Of a stretch of 60,000 bases of DNA, positions 54,989 through 60,000 are shown piece by piece. This DNA is from Symsagittifera roscoffensis (lineage: Eukaryota > Xenacoelomorpha > Acoela > Convolutidae). Positions within the stretch are counted from its first letter, which is position 1, and each line of letters begins with the position of its first letter. The notes under the pieces were generated by a model. The model did no database searches. It was given only the letters and a program-made list of their open reading frames with translations, and was not told where the DNA came from. The translations under genes were made by a program, and so were the position numbers. The DNA lies in contig NC_087065.1 of NCBI RefSeq assembly GCF_963678635.1, forward strand, positions 46,318,381 to 46,378,380, given 5' to 3'.

Positions 54989-56071
54989 ATGGCAAATGTA
55001 GTAGCATACCCAGATTTAGCTCTCGAAAAGTTTACCGGCTTAGATCCGAATGAAGATGCAAGAGATTTTCTTGATATAGTAGAGAAAAAGATAGCATTTT
55101 CCCTAGGCACTAGACCAGGAGACGCAGGTGACGAACAAGACGCATATGATAACAGACAAAGAGCCTTATTTGGTTCAATATTAAGAGGCCCAGCCGCTCA
55201 ATGGTATCAGGGATTAGCAGCAAACTTACCTTGGAATGAGATAAGAGATCAATTCATAGATAGATTCACTGATGATAAGGATAAGTATAGGAGACGAATA
55301 GAAGCAGAAAACATAAAAAGACAACCTAATGAATTCATTAAAAGCTACATACATAGATTAAGCACCGCAGTAGACCGTGGATGGCCTAATCCAACTTTTA
55401 ATGATGATCAAAGAACAGCAAAGAAAATGGAATTCTTTGTACGCGGCTTAAGCCCGCCAGGCTTGAAACAAAAGGCTCATCAATTCCTAATTGATAATCC
55501 ACCCGCAACATGGCAACAATTAAAAGATCATATTGCAACAAAAGACTTAAGTAGTGATTTTACTGGAACAGCCTCAAGTAGTGTTGATAATAAGTTGGAG
55601 ATAGAAGGAATAAAGGATCAACTTAAAGAGTTAACAGGACTAATGAAGGATCATAAAATAAACGCAGCTTATACCCCAAAGGAGCATAGAAACAAACAAA
55701 ACAACCCAATGTTTTGCAACTGGTGTTGTATGTCAGGCCATACGATAAGACATTGCTTTAAATATAATGATCAACAGGAGCAAAATTATGACTCGCTTCA
55801 ATTAAGAGAGAACTCAAACAGAAGTTACCATAACTATAGCAAGAGTAGGTCAAGAGTAGACAACAATTTCAATGACATAAACTCTCAGCAAGAGTTCAGG
55901 CACTTTTCAAACTTCAATGAAAGTTCTCAATCGCGTGACAGGTCGAACAGTAAGAAACACTTCAACGAAAATAACGATTATCATTCACCTTACCAGATCC
56001 ACAACTTTAGTGATGATGACATTCCAGGAGACTATACCGACAATGAGTGTGAACTTGCTAATTTAAACTAG
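54989..56071 (+). CDS. gag: Gag polyprotein of the LTR element
   Basis: The structural protein that would form the particle and bind the element RNA: 360 residues from an ATG. The capsid region shows the Ty3-type retrotransposon Gag pattern (ARDFLDIVEKKIAF near the start, AAQWYQGL, WNEIRDQFIDRF, ESIxxYI-like FIKSYIHRL). A CCHC zinc knuckle lies at residues 243-256 (CNWCCMSGHTIRHC; CX2CX4HX4C). The tail is Ser/Asn/Arg-rich. The stop TAG (56069) immediately follows the slippery sequence, so a fraction of ribosomes should continue into the protease. The frame is intact, in line with a young element. Confidence 0.93.
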   Translation: MANVVAYPDLALEKFTGLDPNEDARDFLDIVEKKIAFSLGTRPGDAGDEQDAYDNRQRALFGSILRGPAAQWYQGLAANLPWNEIRDQFIDRFTDDKDKYRRRIEAENIKRQPNEFIKSYIHRLSTAVDRGWPNPTFNDDQRTAKKMEFFVRGLSPPGLKQKAHQFLIDNPPATWQQLKDHIATKDLSSDFTGTASSSVDNKLEIEGIKDQLKELTGLMKDHKINAAYTPKEHRNKQNNPMFCNWCCMSGHTIRHCFKYNDQQEQNYDSLQLRENSNRSYHNYSKSRSRVDNNFNDINSQQEFRHFSNFNESSQSRDRSNSKKHFNENNDYHSPYQIHNFSDDDIPGDYTDNECELANLN

Positions 56072-56136
56072 ATCAGTCTCCGTCTGAACCAAAAATACAA
56101 TTATATATTAATTTATACCAACATCCCGTCGGAGAC
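56062..56136 (+). promoter_or_regulatory. -1 programmed ribosomal frameshift site (TTTAAAC + stem)
   Basis: The heptamer T TTA AAC (56062-56068) is in the correct phase: in the gag frame the codons are TTA and AAC, directly before TAG. Slipping back one base reads CTA GAT CAG into the protease frame, which is open from there. After a 7-base spacer, GTCTCCG (56076-56082) can pair with CGGAGAC (56130-56136), giving a 7-bp stem with a 47-base loop. This is the X XXY YYZ layout known from retroviruses and coronaviruses. Confidence 0.88.
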
Positions 56137-56808
56137 AAAAATAAAAATAACGGTCTGGAAACTCAATTTCTACTAGACACTGGAGCAACATGTTCGCTTA
56201 TTAATTTTGACAGTTATGAACAATTTTGTAAAATACAGCCTCTACAGTTGAATAAATCTAGATCAAACACAGTTGCTGTGAATGGAGAAAAACTTAAACT
56301 TATAGGTTATACTAATTTTGAATCAACTTTTGGTACAAACTCTGATAATCCGGTAAAAATTAAAGCATGGATTTCAGCCAAGAATTGCTGCGATCTAAAT
56401 ATATTAGGAATGGATTTCATTTGTCACAACATTAAATCAATAAACTTTCCAAATTTGAACTTAGAATTAAAAAAATACCCATATATAACAGTTCCTATCA
56501 TTATTATAAGAAGCAAAAGTTATCCATATCTAAGTTTTTATCAAAATGTACTTCTTGATAAAAATATAACTATTGCACCAAAATCATCCCGCGTAATTTC
56601 AGTTTCTCCAGCAGGCATAGTTTTCAAAGCAGGAACATCGTTTAGAATTGATAAGTCCTTAGAACAAAAAGGCATTAATGCAAAAAGCACTTATTGTAGG
56701 AATGAAATTAAGTCAATGCCTATCGTACTTAAAAACTCCAGATTATCAAAAGTAGATATAAACAAAGGTGTAATAGGCCAAACGTTTGAAAACATAGAAA
56801 TAAAATAA
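56068..56808 (+). CDS. pro: Aspartic protease (pro), expressed by -1 frameshift from gag
   Basis: The frame has no useful start codon of its own. It opens just after a TAA at 56059 and is reached by frameshifting from gag, adding 246 residues. The catalytic motif FLLDTGATCSLI has its DTGA at 56176-56187. The second signature of retropepsins is LNILGMDFICHN (ILG/MDF, near 56401). The protease would cut Gag into mature parts as a homodimer. The roughly 130 residues after the fold have no recognised domain; reverse transcriptase should begin here but the frame ends at TAA 56806-56808. Confidence 0.9.
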   Translation, partial: LDQSPSEPKIQLYINLYQHPVGDKNKNNGLETQFLLDTGATCSLINFDSYEQFCKIQPLQLNKSRSNTVAVNGEKLKLIGYTNFESTFGTNSDNPVKIKAWISAKNCCDLNILGMDFICHNIKSINFPNLNLELKKYPYITVPIIIIRSKSYPYLSFYQNVLLDKNITIAPKSSRVISVSPAGIVFKAGTSFRIDKSLEQKGINAKSTYCRNEIKSMPIVLKNSRLSKVDINKGVIGQTFENIEIK

Positions 56809-58654
56809 ACCCATTTCTTCCTGCTTTAAATTATTCATAAATGTGAAGTTTTCGTCAAAGCTTTTATAACGCTTTAACTTTGTTATTTTACCTAACGTTT
56901 TGTATACTGAGCAGTAAATCTAATTTAATCTTACTAAAAAATAAGATTACGAGTATTATCCAACAAATATACTACAATGAATAGCGGTTCTGTATGACAC
57001 CTAAGGGGATATGCCAAAATGCATGAACACGGATTTAATTCTTAACCGAGATCGAAAACAGTCAAGTACGCTTACAATTTTGGACCATCCTCAGAATCAA
57101 ATAAAGATAGAGGGATCGGAAGCCAATGGCTCAGACAAAAAAAAGTTTTTCGACTTCAATATATTTGCAAAAAAACTGCAAAAGGCCAGGAGTTTCAAAT
57201 ATTACAGTGTTACGAGTCTATAATGAATTCATTTTCAGGCGGTTTTATTAACTGAAAATTCAGTATTAAACTTAAGGGAATGTCAAATTACCCTACGTGC
57301 AATAACGAGAATTAATAGAGTGAAACCTTTGATGAAAGAACTAGCCAATGTAAGGTTGTAACAAACTCATTCTGCGAAGTTAATTTGCACCATCGGATTC
57401 CTCTTAGGGCCCAAGTAGGGACCGATGACAATAATTATCATCTTTGTAGTTTTCAAGTTACAAAATGCAAACTAGAAGAAATTCATCAAAAAGGGAGATA
57501 TCACCTCCTTTCTTCTCAACACATTGATAAAAATTTTCATCAATATTCTTTATCAAAAAATGGGCGAACAACGTTTTTCGACCCGACCCGCCGCAGATTT
57601 ATGCCAGCATTTGTTGGTGGCTTCATGTAGCCTTTTTAAAATTATGGTACCATATTCTTTCAACAACGCAAGTGCTTGTTGGTGGCTGTATGCAGCCTTT
57701 GAGACTCTTATGATTCACTCCTCACAATTTGGCCAAAATATCAATTCGGTAGCCCAAAATCCACAACATGCAGGCATTTAAACCCTTAAAAACAACAAAT
57801 TTTCAGAAGCAACACTTTGAAAATTGGACCACATCATCCTTAAGATTGTTTACGTTAAATTTTTGCATCATAAAGTTCAGGATGACTTTCTGTACTAAAG
57901 ATGTGAACATGGATTGGTGCAGGTGATTAAAACCGAAGAAGAATTATTACAGTTATCTTATCGAATATTATACCGTTTGTAATTAGTCTTCAACTTTTCT
58001 TACCCTTGATATTTCAGTTTTTTTTTCTTCCTTAATCAAATTTTTTCATTATCTTATCAGAAAATGAAACTAAGATTCCTGGTTATAACAAAAATGCTGT
58101 CAAATGAAATATTGTATATGTTTATACATGCCTTACAATTTTACAACTTTCTATTCGCTAATATTTGCATCTAGTAAATCCTAACCCAAGTTTATAGCCG
58201 TATAACTTGTTAGGGACCCCATGGTAAGCCTGTGGATGACCCCAGGTGGACATAAATTTAAGATTAGGGGTTAATTAATGCCCAAATTTCCATTTTTTGC
58301 TTTAACTTCATAAGTTTAATATCTGAGCTTAACTCAGTGTTGTAAAGTGCTTTATTCCTGTGGTTATTAAACACCATGATCGTCTTTCTTGATTTGTATT
58401 TCTGTGGTTATTAAACACCATGATCGTCTTTCTTGATTTGTATTTCTGTGGTTAATAAACACCATGATCGTCTTTCTTCATTTGTTTTCCGTGGTGGGTT
58501 TGTGTGAAACCACAAGATTATATTTTCCACCTTTTATATATATATATATATATATACAATTTTACACTTTGTCCTTCATCGTTCAAACATTTGATAATTA
58601 GCCTTAATATCCAAATGTAATTCGGGATTTTGAATATTTGGTTATTTTATATTG
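56809..58654 (+). other. Internal region without pol
   Basis: Where reverse transcriptase, RNase H and integrase are expected there are only short ORFs without similarity. Near 57580-57700 two stretches share TTGTTGGTGGCT..ATG.AGCCTTT. Either pol was deleted, or this lineage never carried it. Confidence 0.65.
58359..58490 (+). repeat. Three tandem 44-bp units
   Basis: Units begin TGTGGTTATTAAACACCATG at 58359 and 58403, and TGTGGTTAATAAACACCATG at 58447. They are nearly identical, so the expansion is recent. A (TA)n tract follows at about 58537-58556. Confidence 0.9.
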
Positions 58655-59347
58655 ATGTTTAGCAAAATGGAATACGACCCAATTTTAAACTGGAATTGCA
58701 GAAACGCAGACCCAGCACCAGAGGAGTTCAAAAGAAAGCTGCCCCTCAGGAAGAAACAACGGAAACCTCTAGCAGTTCAATCTTTGTCAATAGACGACGG
58801 GTTAAATAAGAACCCTCGCAATTTTCCTAGTTTAACCCAAAGATTGGAACTGCAGAAGTGCAGAGAAACCAAGTTGGATACGGAAAATCCAAAATATATA
58901 ACGAGTTTAAAGTACTCAATAAAGGAAAATTATAACAGATGGAAACTGCCATCGTTCATTGAAGTCGCCAACTCAACGACAATGGAAAAGGCGATGATGC
59001 CTATCGATTTCATAACTCAGCCAGAAGTGGTTATAAAGAACGAAAACAACTTCTGGAAATTAAAGAAGAGGGAGGAACAAGGCTACATCCTCAAGGCAGG
59101 AGGCACGCAAGTCACCATCCCGTTTGAGGGAATAACTGCTTTTCCGAACCAGGTAAAAAACAGACACAGACAGGAAGAACAGGACGACAATCAAGAACTT
59201 ACGGACGGAATGAGCAGACTACGAATCAAGAACAAAATCAAAAAGAAGAAAATCGTGAAGTTGCAACAAAAACTCGAGGCTTCACAAAGGAAGATAGCGA
59301 TCCTCAGATCATACAACGTGGAGCTTGAATTCGGAAGGAAGCTCTAG
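58655..59347 (+). CDS. Extra ORF of the LTR element: basic coiled-coil protein
   Basis: About 230 residues from the ATG at 58655 (an ATG five codons on, in MEYDPILNW, is an alternative start). The N-terminal part has a basic patch (KRKLPLRKKQRKP). The middle has IEVANSTTMEKAM and ILKAGGTQVTIPFEGITAF. The C-terminus is a lysine-rich heptad-like helix (KIVKLQQKLEASQRKIAILR), likely a coiled coil. It has no signal peptide or membrane segment, so it is not a typical envelope protein even though it sits in the env position. It lies between a repeat array and the purine tract. The frame is intact in a young element, so it may be functional; a nucleic-acid-binding or assembly role is only a guess. 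Confidence 0.75.
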   Translation: MFSKMEYDPILNWNCRNADPAPEEFKRKLPLRKKQRKPLAVQSLSIDDGLNKNPRNFPSLTQRLELQKCRETKLDTENPKYITSLKYSIKENYNRWKLPSFIEVANSTTMEKAMMPIDFITQPEVVIKNENNFWKLKKREEQGYILKAGGTQVTIPFEGITAFPNQVKNRHRQEEQDDNQELTDGMSRLRIKNKIKKKKIVKLQQKLEASQRKIAILRSYNVELEFGRKL

Positions 59348-59479
59348 ATAAAACCTAACTTATCTTTATAACTTTTTCGTTTGATGTTCTCTTTAAATTT
59401 TATAACTATAGTATTTAATCATTAAAGTGTTTAAATTTTCACCATGGTAACTGTAAGAATCGAACAGCTTAATTTTCTA

Positions 59480-59494
59480 AAAAAAGGGGTGAGT
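59480..59494 (+). other. Polypurine tract
   Basis: AAAAAAAGGGGTGAG lies just upstream of the 3' LTR start (TGTAGT at 59495). It is the expected primer site for plus-strand DNA synthesis. Confidence 0.75.
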
Positions 59495-60000
59495 TGTAGT
59501 ATTGCGAAATACTACACACACAAAAGACCATTGTCTTAATTGTTTATTTAACGACCCAATTCTAAATTGGAGCGTGCCATTTAAATTAAAGCCTCTTTTC
59601 ACTAAATCAGATATTGACTGATTTACTCTTATTAGGACTATAAAATCTTGTTTTGAAAATCCACTCCTTTTTAAATACTTGTCCAATTTTTCTCATTTTT
59701 TCGTGCTCAATATTTTAAAAGGGCGGCGATTATTTTTACGTCCCTTTTAACTTAACTTGAAACAAACTGGATAAACATTTCGCAGTCTTGCCGGCTGCAC
59801 TGAAATTCTCCTTGCTTTGATTAAGCAGAGATGCACCTGCAATATGATGCATCAGAGAGAGTAATATGAATTTTTAATCAGACAAACTGAAGGCTGCGGT
59901 TTTTATCAAAGTGGACTAATAAGTTGAAGATATTTGATTTGAAAAAATCAAACAAAAACTAGTTGAAAATTCCCTTATTAAAAAGGGAGAACAAAGGAGC
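59495..60000 (+). repeat. 3' LTR (cut by the window end)
   Basis: Matches 50617-51122 base for base as far as I can read, with an offset of 8,878. The remaining part is outside the window. Confidence 0.92.

Larger units (their letters stand above)
50617..60000 (+). mobile_element. Young Ty3/gypsy-like LTR retrotransposon lacking RT and integrase
   Basis: The 5' LTR starts at 50617 and the 3' LTR at 59495, where a purine tract AAAAAAAGGGGTGAG precedes it. The 506 visible bases of the 3' LTR match the 5' LTR with no difference that I could find, pointing to recent insertion. In order: 5' LTR, a long leader with a tandem array, two related small ORFs, gag, a -1 frameshift site, aspartic protease, about 1.8 kb without pol, an extra basic ORF, purine tract, 3' LTR. 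No YxDD reverse transcriptase, RNase H or integrase motif is seen, so it must rely on enzymes from another element. It runs off the right edge. Confidence 0.9.

Overview
The window is animal nuclear DNA: AT-rich, intron-bearing and full of repeats. The two host genes are a LAR-type (type IIA) receptor tyrosine phosphatase and a CNGB-type cyclic-nucleotide-gated channel. Both have GT-AG introns, and their exons are clearly more GC-rich than the flanks. With a 2A-bearing APE-type LINE and no vertebrate hallmark, an invertebrate metazoan is likely, but I cannot name the phylum. There is no operon, CRISPR array or bacterial gene structure.

Layout. 1-6.4 kb: a direct-repeat pair, a long foldback element (about 356-1436) and a GATG-type minisatellite. 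6.4-11.2 kb: gene-free, with copies of a dispersed repeat (R1). 11.7-16.1 kb: a broken CR1/L2-like LINE with an SGNH-esterase ORF1 and an ORF2 that opens with a 2A-like motif, then APE and reverse transcriptase. 16.2-19.7 kb: an element with inverted R1 arms and a GGAATCC-rich core, then another R1 copy. 20.05-43.96 kb, minus strand: the 3' part of the phosphatase gene, resolved here into 16 exons (1,064 residues when one of two alternative exons is used). They encode the last fibronectin III region, the transmembrane helix, catalytic D1, pseudophosphatase-like D2 and the true C-terminus at 20048. Its 11-kb intron holds a hAT-like MITE, a tandem duplication with a second MITE, a tRNA-derived SINE head and a hairpin MITE. 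46.5-50.4 kb, plus strand: the first four exons of the CNG channel. 50.6 kb to the window end: a young Ty3/gypsy-like LTR retrotransposon inserted in an older MITE copy, probably within the channel gene.

The strongest unusual signals are four. (1) Two adjacent 98-nt phosphatase exons encode alternative versions of the segment before D1; including both would break the frame, so they look mutually exclusive. (2) The LTR element has a textbook -1 frameshift site (TTTAAAC, 7-nt spacer, 7-bp stem) exactly at the gag stop, leading into an aspartic protease. (3) That element has no recognisable reverse transcriptase or integrase, yet its LTRs are identical over the 506 visible bases; it also carries a tandemly duplicated pre-gag ORF and an extra basic coiled-coil ORF. 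(4) Its leader contains a degenerate tandem array of about 153-bp period marked by 18 GTTTCAG motifs.

Exon coordinates come from reading splice sites, phases and family similarity by eye; nothing was computed or searched.
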